Assembly (NCBI GenBank): GCA_963691705.1
Contig: OY829539.1
Location: 51,558,327-51,622,326 of the forward strand
Origin: Viola odorata
Lineage: Eukaryota > Streptophyta > Magnoliopsida > Malpighiales > Violaceae
DNA: 64,000 nt
Reading direction: 5' to 3'
Shown here: positions 25,586 through 38,153 of the stretch, piece after piece
Layout of the letters: the number at the start of each line of letters is the position of its first letter
Numbering within the stretch: the first letter of the stretch is position 1
Made by a program: the position numbers and the translations under genes
The notes under the pieces: generated by a model
Seen by the model: the letters and a program-made list of their open reading frames with translations, nothing else
What the model was told of the DNA's origin: nothing
The model's database searches: none

Positions 25586-26485
25586 TAGGGTTGTTCATCG
25601 GTTTCGAAAAACTGAAACCGAAAACCGAACTTCAAAGTTCGGGTTTCCAAAATCCCTGAATTTCCTATCCGAACCGAAACCGAACTTTTATAAAACCGAA
25701 ATTATTTCGGTTCGGTTTTTCAGAAAACCGAAATATAAAAAAAATCATGGAAAATAAGAAAAAACTGACTAATTATACAATCTAACATGCCGATTAATTA
25801 TACAATCCAAAAATCGAAATATAAAAAAAAATCATGAAAAAAGAAAACCCGTCCACCACAGATCCGGCCACTATCGTCAAGATCCGGCCATCACCGCTAT
25901 AGATCCGGCCATCACCGCCACAGATCTGGCCAAGAAAACCCGAATTAAATCATGAATAAAGAAGAAAACCCGTCACAGATCCGGGCACCAACGCCCAAAC
26001 CAGACCCGATCTACATGAAAACATCCTCATCTTCTCCTTCAATCCAAGCCAAACTTGAAATTAAAACAAACAAACAGCAACAAACAAACAAACAAAGGAG
26101 AGGGAAAGAGAGGAGAGAGTGTCGGTGGGTGGTGGTGGTGGAGGAAGAGGCGGTGCCGGTGGGAGGTCGGAGAGAGAGATCGATTGACTGAGAGAGGGAA
26201 AGGGAGACTGGGAGAGAATCGATTTTGAGAGAGTTAACACTTAACCCGTGGTAGAGGAGGAACGAGATGATGAGGATTGAGGGATTTGGAAAACGTAGTC
26301 GTACAAGAGGGAGAGAGGGGTCTCTTCTGAATGAGGAAAGGAAATGGCAATTTTAAAAAAAAAAATGCTTATATAGTGGGTAGGAAAGTTCGGTTAACCA
26401 AACTTTTCCTATCTACTATCCGAAACCGAATAAGCGAAATTCCGGTTTCGGAATTTCGGATATCAATATCCGATGAACAGCCCTA
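25586..26485. mobile_element. 900-bp non-autonomous hAT element
   Basis: The ends are inverted: TAGGGTTGTTCATCGG on the left and, complemented, TAGGGCTGTTCATCGG on the right. The 8-bp target duplication CAAATTAC (25578-25585 and 26486-26493) is perfect. TA(G) ends and an 8-bp duplication are hAT hallmarks. Subterminal parts are packed with 'ccgaaaccgaa'-type repeats. The centre (about 25850-26330) is different: GC-richer, with a 20/21-bp tandem repeat and purine-rich sequence. No transposase is present. It lies about 1 kb downstream of the REV stop codon. Confidence 0.88.
25860..25931 (+). repeat. 20/21-bp tandem repeat inside the hAT element
   Basis: Three and a half units of 'agatccggccatcaccgct' (starts 25860, 25880, 25901, 25922), with a few substitutions. 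They sit at the boundary between the terminal repeats and the GC-richer core of the element. Confidence 0.8.
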
Positions 26486-26606
26486 CAAATTACCACACCA
26501 TCATCAAATTGAGTTGATGCATAAAAAAAAATTATCATTTGCACAAAATATATGTTTCGAAAACGATTAAAAAAAACGTCAGTTATTAAAGGAGACGGAG
26601 GGAGTA

Positions 26607-27485
26607 GTAAATCGTGAGAGAATGGAGATGACAAAAGAAAAGCCTGGAAAAACAAATCAACCGTACAAAAGAATTTAAGGACACAAGCATCAGCAAGCAC
26701 ACATGGTTGTACCAAATTCCAAAGGTGTAAATCTAGTTACCCAAACAGTAAAAGAATCCATTTCTTTTTTCCATTTCATTTCAAAGGGAGAAAAAAATAT
26801 TAAATTTTACACCAAAACAGTTCTTGTTTCTGATTCTCATCAGAGAATTCAGTACAATTCCCCCCTCCCCAATCCAAATCTTTCCCCCCATGTCATCATC
26901 ACAATTCATAAAGGTTGCAGTCAGTAAAAAAGTACTAATAGTAGTAAATAATTTTACACACAAGTCAAAAACCCTAACCCTAAAAGGTACGGGGGACAAA
27001 ATTGACATGAATCTTTGAAAAACATTATAAACCAAACTTTAATGCACCAAATAAGTGCAGCAGCAGTGCTTTAAAGTGCCCCCCCCCCCCCCCCCCACCC
27101 CCCTCCCTCTCTTAAATTCAAATGTAGGTGACACAGTAAAATCCATACTAGTACTAGTACTTCTGTTAATTCAGATTCCTTTAATTAGGTTTCAGATTCA
27201 AGTTCCAACACAAAAAAGTGAGAAAAAAAGGGAAATAAAGCACCATACCCTATTTACAAGACACCAAAAAAAAAGGAAAAAAATCTGGGTGAACTAAATT
27301 AAAATTAATTAAATTAATATAATGCATGCCTGCAGCTGAAGGGTGTATTTAAATATTAGTACAAAACTTTGGTTGGAAATCCTCCATTTCACCACCCTTG
27401 TTTGATTTTTCCCCTTTTTTATCAAAGTTCTGATTTGGAGGCAAAAGTAGAGTGTGGTGGTTGGATAGAGGAATTTGGAGTGTGC
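26607..27485 (-). other. REV 3' flank and probable 3' UTR
   Basis: Sequence adjacent to the REV stop codon, likely including its 3' UTR. It contains a C18 run at 27079-27096 followed by more C-rich sequence (G-rich on the gene strand). A double telomere-like motif (accctaaccctaaa) lies near 26970-26984. No other gene is seen. Confidence 0.5.
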
Positions 27486-30400
27486 TCACAGAAATGACCA
27501 GTTTATGAAAGAGAAGGCCAGACAATGGACTGTGTTCTCTTCTGCTGTGAGGACTTTCCATGCAACAGCTTGCTCATACGAGACGCTGCGCCCCATCGTT
27601 GACATGCAGATTCCGGCAGGCAAGTAGGCAAACCCCTAGTAAAAGATCAGACTAATTACTATTTGGTATTCTAATCATCTCATTCATCTGACCAAACAAA
27701 AATTCGGATTCCTAGTACTAACTTGCAGGAAATCATGCTGCATGGCACTTTTGATGTATGCAAATATTGACATCACAATGAAGTAATGAATCTAAGTAAC
27801 TATAGAGACTAGAGAAGCTTCAACCGAATAAAAGATAAAGAATGTATGTGAACAGCACCTGTTGCATTAACTTTGCGAAATCTGCACAGAGCATCTTCCG
27901 TCCAGATTCATCGAAAATCTTATCCAGCGTGATATCTTGTAGAGCTACTAAAGTAGTCTCCAGCATATCAAGACCAGCCTGATTGGCAAAGATGAAAACT
28001 GGCAAGGACTGCACCAGGCAAAAGGAACAAGGTGCAGATTAACCACAAAAACCATAAAAACTTCTTTAATTATGCAGCTTGAATGGCATCCTCAACATTT
28101 CTGTCGAACGAATAGGCTGGCCCATATAATGGAATATGAGGTTACCTTCAAGGAACAACATAAAATTGCATCTTGATGATGCCACAGATGTTTCAAAACT
28201 GAATCTCCAACCACTGAATCAGATCTCAGCAATTCTGCCCCTAAATGGAAACTGTAAGAGAAAGCAAAGACCAGAAAGTTCTCAGGCAAAGCTTTTCTAT
28301 TAATTAAAAACTGCAAGAGCCATGCATCTTTTCCTGATTTACGAGATTATATAATGATTTCTCCAAACTAGTTATAAATATGTGAGTGAAGCTGCACTTG
28401 CCTATAACTTTGGCTGATCCACTGTGCTAGAGTAACAGCTTCAGGGGAGCTTGGAGATAGCTTTAGTCCCACAGATGGGCTCAATCCTGATGGAGATATG
28501 GCTATAGCAACCCTTTGGACAGATGTAATTACACTACGGAGATATTGGCGTGCCATGGCAGTAACATTGTCTTGTAGATTGCTCTCGAAAGGGAACTGGA
28601 AGGCAATAGTCAACACCGATCGTAAACCATGACAAGATGAACCATCTCCTGCAGCATAATTTGTTGCAGAACCAACTTCAAGGCTTGAAGCAAGATCCAG
28701 AGTGCGATTTGAAGTCAACACATCCTGAGTATCCTTCTGCATGACAGGATAATTATTCATAAGCACATCAAAATGCAACATGAATTTTATTAGAGCCTAA
28801 AGGCTAAAATCTCAACCTTGACACATTAACAATTCAACTATTTGATCAAAATTGGGGAAAAAACAGGTGCCATAAAGCCCATTTGCAAGGCAATTGCAAC
28901 AATGCCTAGGGTTGAGTCAGGTTTCATAAAACCGAGCTTTTATGATTATTCAACAAGTGTCACGCATGCAGCAGAATAATGCATATTGACAGAAGGTAAC
29001 CTATTGAGAAGCCCATTAAACTTAACTGGCTTTGAGTCCACAGGAATAATGCGGAAACCCGAGGGTAGCAACGGAGCATCATCTGGAAACATCTCATCAA
29101 TTGGAGCAAAAACTAGCTCAGAACTAGCTCCAACTGCATTCTCATCAATTCCACTGCATATCTGAACAAAAAATAACATGAAATGAAAAGCCATTAAAGC
29201 ACATACTTTGATTAAATTGGAGGGCAGAACTCATTCCGGAAATAGCATCATGTAAAACTCTAAGCACTTACTAGAAATTCCCAGAAATTTTGCAGTGCTA
29301 AATTAAAGAATAGACATCCATCTCCACAGCACCCTAACTAAGGGTGGATAAGAAAAAATATGAAGTTGGGCTCATGAACCTTAGTGCCTATGCACAAGAC
29401 AAGCACATTGGAGTTGCACAGGACAGTACGACGTAAGAAGATGAGTAATACATGCAATCCATCCTCAGTTGATTACAGTTGTACTATCCCGAGATGCATG
29501 TAAACTAAACAATCCAGATCACTGAAATTGCCAAACAAACAACGTAAGCATGATGCTAAAAATAACACCTGTAGGAGATGGATGTCCCGTGATACAAAAG
29601 CATCCTCTTGAGAAAGTGAATGGCTTTCAAGTCGAATAACTTCAAGAAGCTGGGGAAAAAAACTCAGTTAGGGACAAATAGTTGTATATTTACAAATACA
29701 TAAAAACTTAATTAATAACTGTTTTGATAGGGGAATCTGTTCCAGCAAAATGAAACAATTCAAATATTTCTGTGTATCCTTAGAAACATGGAGTTGAAGA
29801 ACAGAACACAGGAACCAAGAATGCTTGGTCATCAACATGTGCAAGTGGAAACCACATACAGCAGTCACAAAAAGAAGGTAATAAAAAAGCACTCTCTAGC
29901 ACCTTAATGTAGATAATATTTATTGAATGGAGATATTGATCTCATATTTGTAGAAATATTACATTCATATTGCTTCATCAGTCTCCAAACTAGTAAAAAA
30001 ATAAAGATTTTCCTGAGGAAAATTTACCTCCTCATGCTCAATTGTTTGTCCAAGTGGCATGATTATTTGGCTCCCAGTAAACCTTGTGGGCCTCATGCCT
30101 GGATATGCATAAGAACCAGCCTTTAATGATGCAGCAGAATAAGCATCAACGTTAAAATCAGCCCATTCAGACCGGTGCTCCCTCAGGAAACGAACCAGTA
30201 CAGCAGGTGGTACATTCTAGCAGGAAAGATAAACACAAGAAAACATTAATTGGTTTTGAGAGGCTTTCCAGATTTTCAATTGGTGGAATAGTCTATATTT
30301 TTTGACAATGCATGCCTCAAAGTCATCAATTTCCAAATGCACTTAAGCCAAAAGCAAGGCAATCTCAATTACGATAGACCGTAACAAGCATATATCATAT

Positions 30401-33400
30401 ATACATAGAAGGGCTACAGTCTATTCATTTCAGGCATACAAAATCTGTAATTGCTACTTCAAAACTTACTTGAAGTAGCATGGAAGCCTTGGCGCACAGA
30501 ATTCCTCCAAGGAATGGAAAAGCATGAGCAGGATTGGAAGTGCTGCTCAAATTTTTGGTTGAATTAACAGCAATTATTACATCCTCAGCTCCATCACAAT
30601 TTATCAAAGACCAACCATCATCGTGAAACCCATTGATGGCATCGTTAAAGCCTCTGCAAGAAAAGCCAAGAATGAAAAGTCACTTAGGTAGTGGATATAC
30701 ACATCAGAAATTAAAAATGCAGATCATCTTATAACTACCTGCTCAGTCTTTGACTGAAAGTTCTCAAAACCGCTGGTTGTCTGCCCAAACCATACACCAC
30801 TTCACCACTGGTTTCCTGAGCTATTTGCCTAACAAAACGCAATGCCTTCAAAGAAAGCAGGTAATCAGTACCTTATCTCTTTCAGACGTAACTCAAATTT
30901 GCTGCAAACCACTAGATAGAAATAGAAGGATAAATAGACAATAGAAGCTTCCACTTTTCACTGTAAATTTTAATTAAGTAGCATGAAAACCTTTCGCAAG
31001 TCTAAAGAGAATCCCAGCCAATACTATTTCTATGAAACAATATTGTAAACCAAGTAACACTTAATTTTCAATAAAGAAAACCACAAGCCAACATTTTTAT
31101 CAACAGACTAGTAATGCTATGGAACAATCTTAGAAGTTGGCTGCAAAACTTCAGAAGATTAACTGAACATGTCAAAATCAGCCAGAATCTACTCACCGCT
31201 ATCGTCATTTTCTGGGCCACTACTTTTGATGATTCATACAGCGGTCGTAGCACCTCAGGCACACTCCATGCCTGAAATTATACAAAAGAAATGAATTATT
31301 TGCATCCTTAGAGACTAGTAATGCACCAATTTTCACATTCATACCTGAAGATTCAAGTGATCCACTATGTGGATGATTGATCCACCACCCTCACATGGCC
31401 GTATCAAGTAGCCACTAGGAAGCATTTCAGCCCTTACAAATTGACCAGCAGCTGCCGCATTTGGGCCAGCACCAGAACCCGAAAGAGATCTCTCACATAT
31501 CTCAACACAAAAAAAGACAGGACATCTCATTGAGTCAAAATTGCAGAAGAAAAAGGCAATTTCCAAGCCAAATAAACCATCTATATGAAAGTAGAGCACA
31601 GGAATGAACAGCCATAGAAAACATGCATACCACAAGACTTCCATTATCTAAACTCGTAGTATATCTGAGAGTCCAGAAATCACGCGCCGGAGCCAGAGTG
31701 GTTGGAGCATATGTCTGAAAAGATATTGACATGGGGTGTTCAGGAGAAGGCAAAAGTGTTCTCGAAAAGAGAATGGAATCAAGGTTTTAATAGTATATTA
31801 CCTGACTGTACACAAGTTCAATTGTTCCCCCATTTCCTGCTGGAAACATGGTAAATACTTCAAGGTTCCGACAATCCCGGAACCAAGTTGGACGATCCTT
31901 CAGAATCTCCCCAATCTGTGATTAGTTTTCAATTCAATAACAAATGTGAATAGCCTCATGAACCTAAATACAGAGAGTAAACAGCGAAACGCAATGTCTA
32001 GAAACATCAAATACATAAGAGTGACCATGCCTTTGAAGGTTCTAAGCTAACAAGACCGCAGGCTCGAGCTGCCACTCCACTGCAACTTTGTGAAATAGCA
32101 AAGATCCCAACCGAATCCGGACCAGGCTGACAACAAATGGAATGATTCTCAGATGTGACATGGTTTAAACTACGCAATTGAAAAAAAAAAAACAACAAGG
32201 AGCTAATACGAACCTTCATCCCAGGCATTTGAACCCAATCGACAGCAGTTCCTGTAGCCTTTGAAAGGAACTCTGCCAAGGTCTCCTCCGCAATGGAGAG
32301 CAGTCTGTCAAAAGGATGATTCAGAATATCATGATATTAGTTCTAGCACATATATGTGTCTTGCATTGTGCAATAATGTATTTGAATGCATGTAGGTCTG
32401 GCATGTGCTTCTAAGTTGCTATGCAGAAACATATATACAGAGGGAGGAACCAAGAGGAAAACATTAGTTATGAAATTACCCGGCAGGGTTATTGGCATCT
32501 CTTAGTGTATGCTGAGGAGTGGTAACTGCAGAGTCGCAGCTTGCATCATTTGCTACCGGTGTCTGCAATATAACAGAAATGAAAATCATGTCCAAAGACG
32601 TTGCAGATTAAACGTGGGCACAAACTTGTGGTCACCAAGCTCTATTAATATCCCCCTTGTAGCAGGAAAACTGTCATTGCGGTAAACTATAACTGAAGAT
32701 TTTGGAAAGCTTAAAGATAGAATTATATCATGATAGTAGCACAAAACAAGCGAATGAAAAGATCCTAAAAGTTTTTAATAATCATATTGGTAGAGAAGAA
32801 TTATATTTCAAGTGCCTTTAATTTCCTTAATAATTCTAATCTTAATACCCCTGGTAAGGAGCATAACTAATTTTGGGATGTGCGATCCCCACCTCAAAAT
32901 CCCTAATTGAAAATCACAGATCCAAGAACAGGAACAACTGATCAGATGATAGAAAAAGGATGCACCACATACAGTATGCAGTTGTTGCTTCATATGTCCA
33001 TTCTCGTTTACAAGCTGAGATACTTGTTTCTGCAGCCGGTCATTCTCTTCCATCAACAACTTATTCATGGCTGATAATTTCCTATTCACAGTCTGGAGCC
33101 TTGAAGACTCTTTTCTTTGCTTCTCTCGACACCTGCACACCCGAACACACCATCCATTGAAGCATCATAAATTTGACCACTTTAATGACTTAATTCAGCA
33201 AATTTAGCACTACAAATAGCTGCCTAAGCAAATAAGAAGAAAGAAGTGAAACCCAATTGCAGCAAAGATCTAACCTTTCTCTCCCCTACAAACTACTATT
33301 TATAACACTAACTGAGTACAGAAGTAATTAACCAAACTGAAATATTTACCACTAAAATTTATTACCACATGAGATTGCATTCAATGCCAGAAGAAACAAA

Positions 33401-33690
33401 ATTTGTCTCCAAAAAACAAAGCAAACCAAATGGTCCTAACTCATTTTACAAACAAACCTTCGGTTTTGAAACCAGACTTTGATATGCTTAGGCTCTATGT
33501 TACACAAAATGGGGCACTCCCTGATCAGCTGTTGCCTACGTAAAGAGCTGGGTTTTGGGCACTCCGCATATACTCTTTCAAGAGCCTCCACTTGCTCAGC
33601 AGTGTACCGGACATATTTACCAGAATCAGTAAGGTGCTTGTTTATGCTTCCACTACTATTCTCTCTGTGATGAGCCAGGGCCATCGCCAT
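27486..33690 (-). CDS. REV: Class III HD-ZIP transcription factor, REVOLUTA orthologue
   Basis: Nuclear homeodomain-leucine zipper factor controlling adaxial polarity, meristems and vasculature. Exons: 33690-33458, 33132-32973, 32562-32480, 32304-32214, 32126-32031, 31915-31802, 31714-31631, 31500-31345, 31271-31197, 30845-30739, 30653-30470, 30216-30028, 29649-29569, 29161-29027, 28736-28402, 28251-28146, 28008-27859, 27635-27486. The product is 842 residues, the same length I recall for Arabidopsis REV. Homeodomain about 25-84 (KVWFQNRR at the first junction), zipper about 85-128, START about 155-370, then the HD-SAD and C-terminal MEKHLA regions, ending FSFINWSFL. The N-terminus MAMALAHHRENSSGSINKHL and the post-zipper NENGHMKQQLHT separate it from the PHB/PHV and ATHB15/8 groups. 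Introns 5 and 15 use GC donors. Regulated by miR165/166. Confidence 0.97.
32117..32224 (-). promoter_or_regulatory. miR165/166 target site, split by intron 4
   Basis: The spliced site is the 11 bases ending exon 4 (32224-32214, CTGGGATGAAG) joined to the first 10 bases of exon 5 (32126-32117, CCTGGTCCGG). It pairs with miR166 apart from mismatches or wobbles near its ends. It encodes the PGMKPGP segment of START (K189 is the last residue of exon 4). The site exists only in spliced RNA, because the 87-base intron 4 (32213-32127) interrupts it, as is known for HD-ZIP III genes. Confidence 0.95.
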
Positions 33691-34640
33691 TTTTTTCTTT
33701 AAAGTTAGAACAACCAGACAAAACCCACCAAATAAAATAACCCAACAAAAACAAACAGAGTGAAAAAAGACAGGTTGTTGTATTGGGGCTTGTTCTTAAA
33801 GGGAGCTTATGAGTTAAGATTCTCTGGTCTTAGTAAAGTCCGTCCTTTGAAAGGATGTGAGAGAGAGGAAGGATTAACAAAGAAAGAATCTTAGAGAGTT
33901 AAAAAAGAAAAGAAGCGGTTCTAGACAGAGAAGAAAGGTAATAAAAGCCAAATGGAGAGGATGGTTTTTCTGCAGAGTTTAAGGCAATTCAATACATACG
34001 TGTATGTACACATAAACAGACACAGAATATGCGTATGTATTGATGCAAAAGAGAGAATAGAAAACAAAAAACCCAACTCTTATTTGGTCAAGAATCTTTC
34101 AAAACTCAAGACCCAACTCTATTTTCACCCAACAAGACCAAACGCAGGAAACTTTAGGAAATCACAAGTGAGAAATGCTCTCTCTTGATCTGGTACAATT
34201 AAATAAAGCCACTTCATTTAGGGGGGAAATCAGGCAGAAAAGGCTCTCTTGAAAGAAGAGAGCTAATGGTTGTGGCATTAACGAAACAACCCAAGAAAAA
34301 AAAAACAACAACAAAAACTAGCTAAGAGCTAAAAACTTAATTAAGAGAGCAGAAGGACAGGAATGAAGAGGATGTAACCTAACCAAACTATGTCTTTTCT
34401 TTCTAATGGATGAAAGGAGTGAGAAGAAGAAAAGAGAGAGTGGGAAGAGAAAATGATGGGGAAAAAATGGTGAGAGAGGAAAGGGAAGGAGTGGCAGAGA
34501 GTGATCTAAGGTTGAGCTTGAAACAGTGGGAGAGGAAAGAAAAAGAGGGAGAGAGACGAGAACAGCAGCAGCAGTTTCATTTCATTTCTTTGCACGCATA
34601 CCGACAAACTTTTTTAAGAAGAAGTGTAATAAAAACCTGA
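33691..34640 (-). promoter_or_regulatory. REV 5' leader and promoter region
   Basis: The sequence upstream of the REV ATG is strongly purine-rich on the plus strand between 33830 and 34560 (pyrimidine-rich on the gene strand), with many AGAGA-type runs. This is typical of a long HD-ZIP III leader with CT tracts. Transcription start and any leader intron cannot be fixed from sequence alone. Confidence 0.5.
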
Positions 34641-37600
34641 TTTTCTTACACACCAGGAAAAAAAAATTGAAAAAGAAAAAAGGAAATTGGTTTTTCTAAT
34701 TTATTATTTTTCGGCGCATTTACGTGCTTGTCCCCGTCATTAGCATGAAATGACGTGTTGGGAAGCGTAGCAATGTAGCATAGCGCTGCCGAGAGTAGCT
34801 CTCTGGCTACTAGATAGGCTTCTGCCACATCCACCACCGTCCGCTGCTGGCTGCCACCACCAACGGCGGTGGCGTTTTTATTATTACGACTAGTCTGTAA
34901 AGCGAAATCTATCTGCTACGCCCAAGTACCAAGGCAGATCACTTGATTCATTTATTCATGTTTTGATGGAAGCAATTTAATTAAGTTAATCCAGCTTGTA
35001 CGTGATTTAAGTGAACTAAATTTTGATTGGACGTGTTAATGATATGTACTCAATGCGACGCTATCAAATACTAATACTACAAAGACTCGGTGTACTTAAT
35101 GCTCCCTTCTTTCTTTTTCGTTTTTACAAATTACTCCCCAATTTTTTGTTTAACTCTCCAATTTTGCCATGAAGTCAAGTTTTTCGTGAATTGAGCCATG
35201 GAATAGGGAAAATTTACACTCGCCGTCGAAACGTTACCTTCTAAATAAATTGTTTGATCAACACCTCTTATTGAGATTTTTGTCTTATAATTAATTAAAA
35301 AATAATATAGTTTTTCATATATCATGAACAACGTCATAAATTATTGGGCACATATCCGTTGTCAAACGAAAGAAACTAGTGTTGATTGCGTCAGATAATT
35401 TATTAAGGCGGCAACTCAATGAAAATTAGTTATAGTAGTACATTTTAGATTGAGTGACTAACGAAATTCTTAATTCCAGACCAATAATGCTTAACACAAG
35501 AATTATTCAAAGTAAAATTAACATAATTTTGTGTTAATTTATGGCATGCGGGAAAAGTATATGGTCACGTGCTGCCCACAAACAGTGACACCTGAAAAAG
35601 GAAATATCATTCTAGTTAATTTCTAGTGAATGTTTTCTTCTCCGATCGATCGAGTTCGAGTTGACTTAATTACGGTGAAAGTAAGAAGCAAGCAATGTTT
35701 TTGAAGCAATCTAACGACAAAATCAGCATTGCATTGCAAAAACAGAGGAAAGAGTATTCAAAAATCATTGTTTTTTCTTTTTTCTTTTCTTAAAACAGTT
35801 ATTTCCCATTTAATCTCCTAAACAAATTATTTGAAGCAATTATCCCCTTTCTGTTAGGATTTCATTCAAATTTCTAACATAAATTAATAAAAAAATTATT
35901 TTTATTTCAAAACTATTAATAATTTCAATTATATATAAAAAAACTAGTTGTTATTTATGTTCTTTTCAATAATCAAATAATATATCTTAATTTTATTTTA
36001 GTATTATAATTTTTAATATTTCATTTGGTATTTATATATTAATTAAAATTATTAATTTATGTTAGAAGATCGGATGGAATCCTAATAGAAGGAGTTAATT
36101 GCTTCAAATAATTTATTTAGGAGGTTAAATGCATTGATCGATAGGTTCGAATAATTTAGAGGGGCCTAGTATCTATTACCCTTAAAAATTTAACGTATTA
36201 ATCTTTTGTGTAGAGATACCAAGTAATAGATACTCGTAATATATCTAAAAAAATCCATTTTAAAATTCATGGTACACTGGTAAGTTAAACCAAAAAAGAA
36301 GAATATATATACGGGCAAGAAATAAAACAAAACTATATAGGTAATGAAATTGACTTTCAAACATTGAAAAAAAGGTTATCTTGTCACTTTTCATGCCCCA
36401 CATTTTTTACCATTGTCGGAATTATTGTGCGTTCATCACCTTTGCCATCACCAATCCTCTCTTTCTCTCTCTATCTCCTAAAATGATCAAATCAAACCCA
36501 AAGGAATGTTTCAAGAAAAGGAAAAAAGAAACAAAACCATTCTTCACTTTGGTATATTCTTGGTGTTTACACAACAATTATCTTTTCTCCACCATATATA
36601 TATTGTGCTTTCGTGACATACATGCCTTCCATCTTTTAACTCTCAAGTGTATTCATAGAAAGTAGTTGAAACGGACATCACGGATATTTTCGGTGAATTT
36701 TTTCTCTGAGTATCGACTAATTATCCCCATTCTATCATCTTTAATGCTGAATTTCATTTAGATACTTTCATGCTAATTAATTTTGTGACTGCGAATCAGT
36801 GTTTATATATCGTGTCAATAGTAAAGAGTTAAAATTAACACATACGGTGAGTAATATAAATAAATTTTATATAAAACAAAATAGAGAGATAAAATTTAGT
36901 TAATATCAGAAAAAACTGATAAATAAAAAAAGGCTATTATCTAATCTAAATTGTGTAATTTTTGAATTTTTTTAATGCAAACAAAACAATATAAATTAAC
37001 ATTATTTGGATTTTATGAGGAGTAGAGGGAGGGATTTGGGCATTAAAGTTGGCAATGAATGAATGAAAAGGATATGCCACATATATGTTTACACATAGTA
37101 CAATCAATTGTATATGATGAGCTATAACTATAAGCAAAGTCAAATGGGTATTTATAAACTTTATGTCATGGGATTAACATCCTTCCACTTTGTCTCCCTA
37201 CCTCTCTTCCTTTCCTTATTGGTTAATGATAATAATTATTATTATTGTTGTTAGTTTTCCTTTATTTTCTTAACTCTTGATTTATTTATGTTTTTTTATT
37301 CAAGAAACAATATTTTCATTAGGTTTTGTTTGTAATTGCTTCTCCTTATGGGTGGAGGGGAGGGTTCCCATCTCCTTTTTCCATTGCTTTTCTCACTGGA
37401 AAGGAATAATGCCAGTGCTTCCTTAACCCCTTTTGGGCCCCATCTAGGTCCAATCATGTGGGCCCATCTTGTCTGGGCCGAGTCCATTACACATACACAG
37501 TCCTCAGTCCCCAGAAAGGAAATTAGCTTATGGTTTTGTAAAAATAATGGAGTGATGTATGAAAAGAGAGAATGAAATGCTTAGAGAGGGGTAGAGCAGG

Positions 37601-38153
37601 AGGGTTGTTGGTGTCGTTTGAAGTGGATATTTGGGCCTACCCCAATCACACACTCTCTGTAATTTCTTTGCTTCTATGGCACACTTTTAACATCATTTCA
37701 CCCTCCATGCTCTGTTTCTTTCATCTTGTTCTTTTCAGACCATATATGCCAATACCACGCTCTGTTCTTTTCACCATAAAACCCATTAACCAACAATTCG
37801 ATAAGAATGATATTTATCCAAAAATAAAATCTATTGCATCTATAAAAATGTCAACCATAAGTATCACTGATCAGTAGAAACGCTTAGTTTGGGTTTGGGA
37901 CCTGAGACTTGGTTTTTTTTGGTACTATTGAACTGTGTAGGAGTAGCTTCACATTACTATAAAACTAACTAAATATATAAAATAAGATGAAAAAAATTCT
38001 TAAGAATATTACTCATGATGAGATCAATAATAGGATTTAATATCAATTTTCTAGGGCGATATGATTAAAAAATGTTTGTATTAAATGTCGCGTCAATAAA
38101 AGACTACACTACTTTTGCAGTTGGTGACACATATTTTTAACGCAGTTGGTGAC
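34641..38153. other. REV-DRB2 intergenic region, first part, no gene seen
   Basis: AT-rich, apart from a GC-richer patch near 34790-34880. It holds the foldback element listed at 35800-36184. Several short frames between 36380 and 37880 lack similarity to any protein I recognise and have no supporting splice pattern. Confidence 0.4.
35800..36184. mobile_element. Foldback element, decayed
   Basis: The left arm (about 35806-35890: 'tttaatctcctaaacaaatt', 'atttgaagcaatta', 'ctaacataaattaat') is matched by the complement of the right arm (about 36053-36184). The right end 'ctattaccctt' resembles the ends of the 5597 and 7647 elements. No flanking duplication is recognisable. Confidence 0.6.

Larger units (their letters stand above)
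25467..26606. mobile_element. Stowaway-like MITE, copy C, split by a 900-bp hAT element
   Basis: The sequence flanking the hAT insertion (25467-25585 and 26486-26604) joins into the same layout as the copies at 8865-9123 and 39374-39632. Shared phrases are 'tccacattgttttatttttt', 'caaattgagttgatgcat' and 'atcatttgcacaaaatatat'. The right end (ggagacggagggagta) is clear; the left end near 25467 is decayed and approximate. Confidence 0.65.

Noticed and set aside
25952..26191. 79-codon plus-strand frame
   Set aside because: It lies wholly inside the hAT element core, is low-complexity, and has no recognisable domain; kept only as a possible captured fragment.
36381..36665. 94-codon plus-strand frame
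   Set aside because: No similarity to a known family, biased toward Phe/Leu/Lys as expected from AT-rich sequence.
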